Below, piece by piece: positions 56,617 to 64,000 of a DNA stretch of 64,000 nucleotides. The notes beneath the pieces were generated by a model. The model had not been told where the DNA came from. It was given only the letters and a program-made list of their open reading frames with translations, and searched no databases. Source of the stretch: Marinomonas lutimaris (GTDB taxonomy: Bacteria; Pseudomonadota; Gammaproteobacteria; Pseudomonadales; Marinomonadaceae). The DNA lies in contig NZ_JAHLLW010000002.1 of NCBI RefSeq assembly GCF_019426345.1, positions 124,001-188,000 on the forward strand, in the 5' to 3' direction. Numbering within the stretch: the stretch's first letter is position 1; each line of letters begins with the position of its first letter. A program made the position numbers and the translations under genes.

Positions 56617-57433
56617 AAAAGTAGTACTAGTTGTTGAATATAATGGCTCTGAATATAAGGGCTGGCAAGCGCAGAAATTTGGTGTTCCAAGTGTCCAGGA
56701 GAATTTAGAAAAAGCGTTGTCTGTCATTGCAAACCATCCTGTTAAGGTGGTTTGCGCTGGTCGAACAGATTCAGGCGTCCATGCAAGTGCTCAAGTTGTT
56801 CACTTTGAAACTGATGTGGAGCGAAATGAGCGAGCTTGGACAATAGGTGTTAATACTTATCTTCCAGCTGATATTACCGTTGTGGCTGCAAGTTCTGTAT
56901 CAGAAGACTTTCATGCACGTTTTAGTGCTTTAAGTCGTCGTTATCGGTATGTCATATATTCGTCGGCTTTTTGTCCTGCTATATTGGCCAAAGGTGTGAC
57001 TTGGACATATAAGACACTCGATGTTGATGCCATGAAGGCTGCTGCGAAAGAGTTTTTAGGTACTCATGATTTCTCCTCTTTTCGTGCGATTGGCTGTCAA
57101 GCCAATACGCCTATCCGAACGATTTTAAATTTCGATGTGCAGCAGCTGGGGCAATATATTGTCTTGGATGTTCGAGCCAATGCTTTTTTGCATCATATGA
57201 TTCGAAATTTCGCCGGTGTCTTGATGTCTATTGGTGCAGGTGAAAAGCCTATCTCTTGGGCAAAACAGACCTTAGAGGCAAAGGATCGTACCAAGGGTGG
57301 TATCACAGCACCGCCAACTGGGTTGTATTTTGTTGATGCTCAATACCCCGATGTCTTTAATGTACCTAAACGACCTTTAGGTCCTCATTTTTTACCCTAT
57401 GTAGACGAGCCAGCCTATGAACTGCCGAGTTAA
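56609..57433 (+). CDS. truA: tRNA pseudouridine(38-40) synthase
   Basis: The 274-residue enzyme modifies uridines 38-40 in the tRNA anticodon arm. The catalytic Asp is in AGRTDSGVHA, and RRYRYVIY and LHHMIRNFAG are conserved. The GTG start at 56609 overlaps the end of fimV, so translational coupling is likely. Its 3' end overlaps trpF by 17 nt. Confidence 0.97.
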   Translation: MTKKVVLVVEYNGSEYKGWQAQKFGVPSVQENLEKALSVIANHPVKVVCAGRTDSGVHASAQVVHFETDVERNERAWTIGVNTYLPADITVVAASSVSEDFHARFSALSRRYRYVIYSSAFCPAILAKGVTWTYKTLDVDAMKAAAKEFLGTHDFSSFRAIGCQANTPIRTILNFDVQQLGQYIVLDVRANAFLHHMIRNFAGVLMSIGAGEKPISWAKQTLEAKDRTKGGITAPPTGLYFVDAQYPDVFNVPKRPLGPHFLPYVDEPAYELPS

Positions 57434-58034
57434 AATTTGCGGGATAACAAATCTAGAAGACGCGCTTATGGCGTGCAGTCATGGTGCTGATGCTTTGGGA
57501 TTTGTTTTTTACGAAAAAAGCCCCAGATATGTATCGTCTGAAGTGGCAAACTCTATTGTGTCTCAGTTGCCGCCTTTCGTAACGCCCGTGGCTTTATTTG
57601 TCGATGCTGATGGGACTCTAATTAATTCTGTAATAAGTGGCAGCTCGCGCTGGGTTATTCAGTTTCACGGTAGTGAGTCTGAATCTGAATGCTTTTCTTA
57701 TCAGCGTCCATATATGAAAGCATTACGAGTGCAGAAGGGGGATGATGTTACAGCTTTGGTGAATCAATACCCGAGTGCTAGCGCTATGTTGTTGGATGCC
57801 TATAAAGCAGGTGTGCCTGGCGGAACTGGCGAGGTGTTTGATTGGTCTTTGATTCCAGATAATTTGTCTAAACCGATTGTGCTGGCGGGTGGCTTAACCC
57901 CAAGTAATGTCGAGCAAGCGATAAAACAAGTTAAGCCTTACGCCGTAGATGTTAGTGGTGGTGTTGAGTTATCAAAAGGCATCAAGAGTGAGCCTAAAGT
58001 TCAAGAATTTATTAGTGGAGCAAAATGTGGATAG
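57417..58034 (+). CDS. trpF: phosphoribosylanthranilate isomerase
   Basis: A 205-residue single-domain enzyme of tryptophan synthesis. [13 protein letters not shown] carries the catalytic Cys, the late Asp is in [10 protein letters not shown], and [10 protein letters not shown] is the phosphate loop. It is a free-standing trpF, not fused to trpC. It overlaps truA on one side and trpB on the other. Confidence 0.97.
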   Translation: MNCRVKICGITNLEDALMACSHGADALGFVFYEKSPRYVSSEVANSIVSQLPPFVTPVALFVDADGTLINSVISGSSRWVIQFHGSESESECFSYQRPYMKALRVQKGDDVTALVNQYPSASAMLLDAYKAGVPGGTGEVFDWSLIPDNLSKPIVLAGGLTPSNVEQAIKQVKPYAVDVSGGVELSKGIKSEPKVQEFISGAKCG

Positions 58035-59238
58035 CAAAGATATTAATCTAGATTTACCTGATTCTCATGGTCGTTTTGGTCCCTATGGCGGCATATTTGT
58101 TTCTGAAACGCTGATGTCGGCGCTAGAAGATTTGGCTGAAATGTATGAGCGCTTATCTAAAGATAGTGCTTTTCAAGCAGCCTTTGACTATGACTTGGCG
58201 CATTATGTTGGCCGTCCATCTCCGCTCTATTTTGCCGAGCGGCTAACAGAAAAAGCCGGTGGTGCGAAGATATACCTGAAGCGTGAGGATTTGAACCACA
58301 CGGGTGCCCATAAGATAAACAATACAATTGGGCAGGCCTTGCTAGCTAAGCATATGGGCAAGCCAAATATTATTGCAGAAACTGGAGCGGGACAGCATGG
58401 CGTCGCTTCTGCGACGGTTGCGGCTCGGTTGGGGTTGAAGTGTAAGGTGTTTATGGGGGCTGAGGATATTCGTCGTCAGTCACTTAATGTGTATCGAATG
58501 AAGTTGTTAGGTGCGGAAGTCGTTCCTGTCGAATCAGGTACTAAGACATTAAAAGATGCGCTTAATGAAGCGATGCGCTATTGGGTAGGGAATGTAGATG
58601 ATACCTTTTATATTATTGGTACTGCTGCTGGCCCTCATCCGTATCCTAAATTAGTTCGAGATTTTCAATCCGTTATTGGTCGTGAAACGAAAGCTCAATG
58701 TTTGGCGCAGGAAGGTCGTTTGCCTGATGCTGTTGTTGCTTGTGTTGGTGGTGGCTCAAATGCCATTGGCATGTTTCATCCATTCATCAAAGATGAAAGT
58801 GTCGCAATGTATGGAGTTGAAGCGGGTGGTGATGGTATTGAAACCGGTCGTCACGCCGCTCCATTGAGCGCTGGTCGTCCTGGTGTTCTTCATGGGAATC
58901 GTACTTATGTCATGGCTGATGACGATGGTCAGATCATTGGTACTCATTCTATCTCTGCTGGTTTAGATTATCCTGGTGTCGGTCCTGAGCACGCTTGGTT
59001 GAAAGATATTGGCCGTGCTAACTATGTGGCGATTAATGATGATGAGGCGATGGATGGCTTCCGAGATTTAACTCGTTTGGAGGGGATTATGCCTGCGCTT
59101 GAGTCAAGTCATGCCGTTGCTTATGGCATGAAGTTAGCGGCGACGATGGAAAAAGATAAGATTGTTGTGATTAATCTTTCGGGTCGTGGTGATAAAGATA
59201 TTCTTACCGTTGCTGAATTGGATGGGATTGAAGTATGA
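58027..59238 (+). CDS. trpB: tryptophan synthase beta chain
   Basis: The 403-residue PLP enzyme joins indole and serine. The PLP lysine is in HTGAHKINN, the phosphate clamp GGGSNAIGM, and GRHAAPL is conserved. The GTG at 58027 has GGAG 7 nt upstream; the frame is open from 57949. The start overlaps the trpF stop, and the end overlaps the trpA start by 4 nt. Confidence 0.97.
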   Translation: MDSKDINLDLPDSHGRFGPYGGIFVSETLMSALEDLAEMYERLSKDSAFQAAFDYDLAHYVGRPSPLYFAERLTEKAGGAKIYLKREDLNHTGAHKINNTIGQALLAKHMGKPNIIAETGAGQHGVASATVAARLGLKCKVFMGAEDIRRQSLNVYRMKLLGAEVVPVESGTKTLKDALNEAMRYWVGNVDDTFYIIGTAAGPHPYPKLVRDFQSVIGRETKAQCLAQEGRLPDAVVACVGGGSNAIGMFHPFIKDESVAMYGVEAGGDGIETGRHAAPLSAGRPGVLHGNRTYVMADDDGQIIGTHSISAGLDYPGVGPEHAWLKDIGRANYVAINDDEAMDGFRDLTRLEGIMPALESSHAVAYGMKLAATMEKDKIVVINLSGRGDKDILTVAELDGIEV

Positions 59239-60041
59239 GTCGCATTAAACAATGTTTTGAGAATTTAGAAAAATCTGGTAAAAAGGCGCTCATTCCGTAT
59301 ATTACCGCTGGTGATCCTAGTCCTGATTATACAGTGACCTTGATGAATGCTTTGGTTGAGTCTGGCGCTGATGTTATTGAGATTGGTATGCCTTTTTCTG
59401 ATCCAATGGCGGACGGCCCAGTCATTCAGTTGGCTTGTGAACGTAGTTTAGCTGCTGGAACCAGCGTTAAAAAAGTACTGCAAATTATTACTGAATTTAG
59501 ACAAGGTAATAAGCAAACACCGGTTGTTTTGATGGGCTATTTGAACCCAATTGAGTTTTTTGGGTATCAGGCATTTTCTGATGCTGCAAAAGAAGCGGGT
59601 GTTGATGGCATTTTATTAGTAGATCTGACTCCTGAAGAGGCAACAGATGTAGTAGAATGCTTCCGAGAGAACGAGATAGATCTTATTTATTTGCTGTCAC
59701 CTACGACAACACCAGAGCGCGCAAAGAAAATTTGTGACTTGGCATCAGGCTATGTTTACTACGTTTCTGTGAAAGGTGTAACTGGTTCTGCTGAGCTAGA
59801 TGTCGATAGCGTTAAGCAGCATGTTGATGCATTGCGCAAAGTCACGACATTACCTATTGGTGTTGGTTTTGGTATACGCGATGCAAAAACTGCAGCTTCA
59901 GTAAGTAAATGTGCTGATGGCGTTATTGTTGGTAGTGTATTAGTTAATGCTATCGCTGAGAATAAAGATCATCAAAAAGAATATGTGGCTGACGCTCTAA
60001 GCGCTATTTTATTGCCTATGCGTAATGAAATGGATGCTTAA
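59235..60041 (+). CDS. trpA: tryptophan synthase alpha chain
   Basis: The 268-residue barrel cleaves indole-3-glycerol phosphate. The catalytic Glu is in [20 protein letters not shown], and the catalytic Asp in [17 protein letters not shown] is the phosphate loop. It pairs with TrpB and the two genes overlap by 4 nt. The remaining trp genes are not here. Confidence 0.97.
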   Translation: MSRIKQCFENLEKSGKKALIPYITAGDPSPDYTVTLMNALVESGADVIEIGMPFSDPMADGPVIQLACERSLAAGTSVKKVLQIITEFRQGNKQTPVVLMGYLNPIEFFGYQAFSDAAKEAGVDGILLVDLTPEEATDVVECFRENEIDLIYLLSPTTTPERAKKICDLASGYVYYVSVKGVTGSAELDVDSVKQHVDALRKVTTLPIGVGFGIRDAKTAASVSKCADGVIVGSVLVNAIAENKDHQKEYVADALSAILLPMRNEMDA

Positions 60042-60072
60042 GCGACAGCAAACGAGAAATGTGGAGAAGTAA

Positions 60073-60936
60073 ATGAGTAGCTGGTTAGATAAATTTGTCC
60101 CTTCCATTGTGCGCAGTGAATCAAAGCGTAGTACAGGTTCTGTGCCTGAAGGTCTTTGGAAAAAGTGCCCTAAATGTGAAAATGTTCTATATCGTCCAGA
60201 GTTGGAAAAAAACTTAGATGTTTGTCCAAAATGTAATCATCATCTTCGTGTTGGTGCTCGTCGTCGTTTAGATATTTTCTTGGACAAAGAGGGGCGTCAT
60301 GAAATTGGTGCTCACCTTGAGCCTGAAGACAAATTAAAATTCAAAGACTCAAAGCGTTATAAAGATCGTTTAGCTGATGCTCAAAAAGCGACTGGCGAAA
60401 AAGACGCCTTGGTTGCTATGCAAGGTGCTTTGAATGGTATGCCAGTGGTTGCAGTAGCGTTTGAATTTAGCTTTTTGGGCGGTTCTATGGGCGCTATTGT
60501 CGGAGAGCGTTTTATCCAAGCGGTTAACGTTTGTTTAGAAAAACGTATTCCGCTTGTATGCTTTTCTGCCAGTGGTGGTGCGCGTATGCAAGAGGCGCTA
60601 ATTTCTTTGATGCAGATGGCAAAAACAAGTGCTGGTTTGGAGCGCTTGAAGCAAGAAGGTATCCCTTATATTTCTGTTATGACGGATCCAGTTTTTGGCG
60701 GTGTGTCTGCTTCTTTGGCTATGTTAGGCGATTTGAACGTTGCTGAGCCAAATGCTTTGATTGGTTTTGCTGGCCCTCGCGTTATTGAGCAAACCGTTCG
60801 TGAAAAATTACCAGAAGGTTTTCAGCGTAGTGAGTTTTTGTTGGAAAAAGGCGCGTTAGATATGATTATCAAGCGTGATGAAATGCGTAACCGCTTATTC
60901 AATATTTTGTCTTTGTTGACCAACAAGGCGGCTTAA
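60073..60936 (+). CDS. accD: acetyl-CoA carboxylase carboxyltransferase subunit beta
   Basis: The 287-residue subunit has the N-terminal zinc ribbon ([20 protein letters not shown], then PKCNHH) and the CoA-binding crotonase fold ([20 protein letters not shown]). It works with AccA in the first step of fatty acid synthesis. The folC gene starts 4 nt after it, a pairing conserved in Gammaproteobacteria. Confidence 0.98.
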   Translation: MSSWLDKFVPSIVRSESKRSTGSVPEGLWKKCPKCENVLYRPELEKNLDVCPKCNHHLRVGARRRLDIFLDKEGRHEIGAHLEPEDKLKFKDSKRYKDRLADAQKATGEKDALVAMQGALNGMPVVAVAFEFSFLGGSMGAIVGERFIQAVNVCLEKRIPLVCFSASGGARMQEALISLMQMAKTSAGLERLKQEGIPYISVMTDPVFGGVSASLAMLGDLNVAEPNALIGFAGPRVIEQTVREKLPEGFQRSEFLLEKGALDMIIKRDEMRNRLFNILSLLTNKAA

Positions 60937-60940
60937 TTAG

Positions 60941-62197
60941 ATGACGCACACGTCATTAGCTAGCTGGCTCTCATATATTGAGAGTCAGCATCCTTCGGAA
61001 ATAGAGTTAGGTCTAGAAAGAGGGAGCAAGGTATTAGCTCGACTAAACTTATCTAGACCTAAGCATAAAGTGATCACTGTAGCTGGAACAAATGGCAAAG
61101 GATCAACTTGCGCCATGCTGACTCAGTATCTGTGTTCACAAAACTATTCTGTTGGTACCTACACATCTCCCCATTTTCTTGCTTTTAACGAACGGATTGC
61201 ATTGAACGATTCGCCTTGCGACGATGAGATTCTTTGTCGTGCTTTCGAGGTCATTGAGGCTGCGCGAGAAGATATTGCCTTAACGTATTTCGAATTCAGT
61301 ACGCTCGCTGCGCTATGGATTTTTGATCAGTCTGAGTTGGACTATTGGGTGCTTGAAGTAGGGTTAGGAGGGCGCTTAGATTCTGTCAATATGATAGATA
61401 CTGACGTTGCTGTTGTGACTTCTATTTCTTTGGACCATATTGATTGGTTGGGTGATAACTTGGATGTTATTGCTCGGGAAAAAACAGGCATTGCGAGAAA
61501 AGATAAGCTGCTTGTTAGTGGAGTGGTTAATCCACCCAGTACTATCGCGAGTACAGCGCTAGAAGTCGGTGCACATTTACGCCAAAAAGGTCTCGATTTT
61601 CATTTTGAGCTAGGCAAACACACTTGGTCTTGGTCTGGTGATGGTGTTCAATTTGAGAGTTTACCTATTCCATCGCTACCCTTGCAAAATGCAGCTACTG
61701 TTGTTGCAGTCTTGGTGTATATGGGGCTTTCTCCTACGCATGACGATCTAGTTTCTTTATTTAGCCGTGCACAGCTAATGGGGCGTTTTCAGAAAGTGGC
61801 AACGTCTCCTGATGTATACATTGATGTGGCTCATAATCCTGAGGCTGCTATTGAATTAGCTCATCGTATCAGCAGCTTGCCACGTAAGCCGGTTGCTGTT
61901 TGTGGTATGTTGAAGGACAAAGATATTGCTAGTGTGATGGTGCATCTGGCTGACAGTTTTTCAGATTGGCTGTGCTGTGATCTGGCTGGGCCCAGAGGTG
62001 CGAAGGCAAGTGAGCTTGTGAAGCATATTATGCATAGCTCTCCAGGCCTTGTGTCGAAGACAAATGCCTTTTCGTCTGTTGCTAGTGCGTTTCATGCTGC
62101 GTTATCAATAGCTCAAGCAGAACAGCGCTCAGTGATTGTTTTTGGTTCCTTTGTAACTGTCTCGGATTATTTGGCGCTTAATCAATCAAAAGAGTGA
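60941..62197 (+). CDS. folC: folylpolyglutamate synthase / dihydrofolate synthase
   Basis: The 418-residue Mur-ligase-type enzyme has the P-loop VAGTNGKGSTCAML and the DHIDWLGD segment of FolC. It adds glutamate to folates and makes dihydrofolate. It follows accD and precedes dedD, as is usual. Confidence 0.96.
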   Translation: MTHTSLASWLSYIESQHPSEIELGLERGSKVLARLNLSRPKHKVITVAGTNGKGSTCAMLTQYLCSQNYSVGTYTSPHFLAFNERIALNDSPCDDEILCRAFEVIEAAREDIALTYFEFSTLAALWIFDQSELDYWVLEVGLGGRLDSVNMIDTDVAVVTSISLDHIDWLGDNLDVIAREKTGIARKDKLLVSGVVNPPSTIASTALEVGAHLRQKGLDFHFELGKHTWSWSGDGVQFESLPIPSLPLQNAATVVAVLVYMGLSPTHDDLVSLFSRAQLMGRFQKVATSPDVYIDVAHNPEAAIELAHRISSLPRKPVAVCGMLKDKDIASVMVHLADSFSDWLCCDLAGPRGAKASELVKHIMHSSPGLVSKTNAFSSVASAFHAALSIAQAEQRSVIVFGSFVTVSDYLALNQSKE

Positions 62198-62200
62198 TTT

Positions 62201-62818
62201 ATGATAGATAGAACCGTTACGTACAGACTTATTGGTGCCGGTATCATGGTGCTATCGGCAGCAATAATATTGCCTTTAATTTTGGATGGTGAGCGTCCAG
62301 CAGAGTTGGATGCTCAAGTTCAAGTTACCACGCCGCCAGCTTTCCCTGTTGTGGATATCGCCCCTGTTCAACCTGTCGATAGTTTGCCTGTTGAGCAATT
62401 AGTTGGGGAAGAAAAGGCCGCCGAAGATATTCGTTTGATTCCAGTTCCTCAATCAGCAAAAGATGTGGCAAGCATTAGTAAAGCTGAGTCTACTGTTTCT
62501 GCTAAGTCTGAGGCTAAATCCGAAGTAAAGCCTGAAACAAAACCTGAAGTGAAAGCGCCCGTTGAAAAAGCGACACCAGCAGAAATTGCCGACCGTTGGG
62601 CGCTGCAAATCGCGACATTTAAGGGTAAGGATAATGCTGTTCGCTTAGTCGAAAAGCTTAAAGGGGCTAATTACGATGCCTATAGCTTGACGACTAATTC
62701 GCTTTATAAAGTGTATGTTGGCCCCGAGTTCAAGCGGGAAACCTCTGAAAAAATGCGTGATGATATTAAGAAGAAATTTAACTTAAACGGCATTGTCGTT
62801 AAATATTCAGTTAATTAG
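62201..62818 (+). CDS. dedD: DedD-type SPOR-domain cell division protein
   Basis: A 205-residue protein with an N-terminal membrane anchor (about residues 8-28), a Pro/Lys/Glu-rich linker (about 30-125) and a C-terminal SPOR domain (WALQIATFKGKDNAVRLVEKL). SPOR domains bind denuded peptidoglycan at the septum. Position between folC and cvpA supports the name. Confidence 0.9.
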   Translation: MIDRTVTYRLIGAGIMVLSAAIILPLILDGERPAELDAQVQVTTPPAFPVVDIAPVQPVDSLPVEQLVGEEKAAEDIRLIPVPQSAKDVASISKAESTVSAKSEAKSEVKPETKPEVKAPVEKATPAEIADRWALQIATFKGKDNAVRLVEKLKGANYDAYSLTTNSLYKVYVGPEFKRETSEKMRDDIKKKFNLNGIVVKYSVN

Positions 62819-62893
62819 TTCGAGGTTTTGTGTCTCGGTATTTGGAAAATCTTAGGCATCTGTTAAACTCCGCAGCGATTTTTAGAGGTATTC

Positions 62894-63427
62894 ATGGAGC
62901 AAGTAAGTTCAATGTCGACGATTGATTGGTTGATAATTGCTGTAGTGGTTCTTTCCACGCTTTTAAGTTTAAAAAGAGGCTTTGTTAAGGAAGTTTTATC
63001 GCTTCTAACTTGGGTGGTTGCTTTTGTTGTATCGGTTAAGTTCTCAGATCAGATGCAATCTCTGCTTATTGATCAGGTTCAAAATGATCAGATCCGCTAT
63101 ATTGTTTCATTTGTTTCCTTATTTATAGCTACTTTAATTGTTGGGGCCTTGGTGAGTTTTTTGCTAGGTTCCCTTATTCAAGTAACCGGTTTATCGAGCA
63201 CTGACAGAGTATTAGGCATGTTATTTGGCTTTGCTCGTGGTGGCTTGATTGTCGTGGCTTTTGTTTCTTTATTGAGCTTAAGTCCAGCTATTGAAAAAAC
63301 AGAGTTTTGGAAAACTTCACAATTGATCCCTCAATTGGGACAGTTGAATGACTGGACGCGTGATATGTTAGGCAAGAGCTCGAATCTTATGGATTCGTCT
63401 CTCATTGACCGCGCCCTTGGAAATTAG
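62894..63427 (+). CDS. cvpA: CvpA family membrane protein
   Basis: A 177-residue inner-membrane protein with four helices; TIDWLIIAVVVLSTLLSLKRGFVKE is the conserved start. The family is needed for colicin V production in E. coli and has been linked to membrane stress. It precedes purF, the usual arrangement. AGAGG lies 5 nt before ATG 62894. Confidence 0.95.
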   Translation: MEQVSSMSTIDWLIIAVVVLSTLLSLKRGFVKEVLSLLTWVVAFVVSVKFSDQMQSLLIDQVQNDQIRYIVSFVSLFIATLIVGALVSFLLGSLIQVTGLSSTDRVLGMLFGFARGGLIVVAFVSLLSLSPAIEKTEFWKTSQLIPQLGQLNDWTRDMLGKSSNLMDSSLIDRALGN

Positions 63428-63504
63428 TTGCTCAATGTAGCAGCCAAATAGATAAAGAACCTTTGCGGCGTTTGTCGCAATTCCCCAACACGAGGATCTA
63501 GAAC

Positions 63505-64000
63505 ATGTGTGGTATCGTTGGTGTCGTAGGCACGTCTGTGGTTAACCAAGCAATTTTTGATGCGTTAACCCTTCTTCAGCATCGTGGGCAAGATGCTGCG
63601 GGTATGGTTACAAGCCATAACGGACGATTATGTTTACGCAAAGACAATGGTCCGGTGAGTGAGGTATTTCGCACTCGCCATATGAAAAAACTACACGGTA
63701 ACATAGGTATAGGCCATGTCCGTTATCCAACGGCAGGGACTTCTAGTTCAGCAGAAGCTCAACCATTCTATGTTAACTCTCCCTACGGCATTTCACTTGC
63801 ACACAATGGTAATTTAACGAACACCGCTAAACTGAAGCAGGAAGTATTTGAGTCTGACTTACGTCACATCAATACGACCTCTGATTCTGAAGTCTTGGTA
63901 AACGTCTTGGCTCACGAACTTCATGAAGAAGGAAAGTTGGTGCCAACCCCTGAAGATATTTTTAATGCACTTGAGCGTGTTTATAAACGTATCGAAGGTG
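63505..64000 (+). CDS. purF: amidophosphoribosyltransferase, N-terminal part (cut by window edge)
   Basis: 165 codons are visible. The start MCGIVGVVG places the nucleophile Cys right after the initiator Met. [23 protein letters not shown] and LAHNGNLTN are the Ntn-glutaminase motifs. The PRPP-binding half lies beyond the window. It makes phosphoribosylamine, the first step of purine synthesis. Confidence 0.97.
   Translation, partial: MCGIVGVVGTSVVNQAIFDALTLLQHRGQDAAGMVTSHNGRLCLRKDNGPVSEVFRTRHMKKLHGNIGIGHVRYPTAGTSSSAEAQPFYVNSPYGISLAHNGNLTNTAKLKQEVFESDLRHINTTSDSEVLVNVLAHELHEEGKLVPTPEDIFNALERVYKRIEG

Overview
The window reads as chromosome of a marine gammaproteobacterium of the Oceanospirillales, most likely Marinomonas or a close relative. 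This rests on protein similarity remembered from that group, moderate-to-low GC, and the gene order fimV-truA-trpF-trpB-trpA-accD-folC-dedD-cvpA-purF at the right end. The genus is an inference. I see no tRNA, rRNA or CRISPR array.

Left accessory block (1-6893): two paralogous AraC-type regulators sit among small redox/detoxification genes. These are a Tat-exported alpha/beta hydrolase (cut by the window edge), a CMD-cupin-SDR operon, and a cytochrome P460 / DUF4405 membrane protein pair. The heptamer GCCTGAT recurs in three of the intergenic regions and is a candidate operator.

Prophage scar and cargo (about 7136-10466): a decayed 3' end of a P2-type tail gene D (one stop, one frameshift) is followed by an AT-rich gene for a one-TM protein. 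A second copy of the gpD C-terminus follows, then an AT-rich gene for a 618-residue protein of unknown function, closed by a strong terminator. This is the best candidate in the window for an undescribed system.

Middle (10542-20653): endonuclease I, a SHOCT protein, a fossil of the phosphoketolase N-terminus, a GFA protein, a PNPOx-like protein, a divergent LysR/lysA pair, a dienelactone hydrolase, and an EmrAB-type efflux operon with a LysR gene.

Galactoside island (20735-32555): an IclR regulator and ABC ATPase diverge from an operon of two sugar permeases, GH36 alpha-galactosidase, DgoK, DgoA, a lactonase and GH42 beta-galactosidase. The binding protein follows behind its own promoter region. 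Alpha- and beta-galactosides would be imported, split, and the galactose oxidised through the De Ley-Doudoroff route. Galactose dehydrogenase and galactonate dehydratase are not in the window. IclR-like palindromes lie before the permease operon and before the binding-protein gene. A peptide/nickel-type ABC operon with a double ATPase follows (32781-37448).

Signalling and housekeeping (37640-64000): a hybrid histidine kinase with a GGDEF response regulator, leuA, an Lrp-type regulator, ribA, a DEAD-box helicase, a CvfB-like protein, a PanE-like protein, YajQ, an alkyltransferase-like protein, fxsA, groES-groEL, an EAL protein, and the fimV-to-purF block. Several enzymes or sensors of cyclic di-GMP (GGDEF, EAL, YajQ) fall within about 16 kb.
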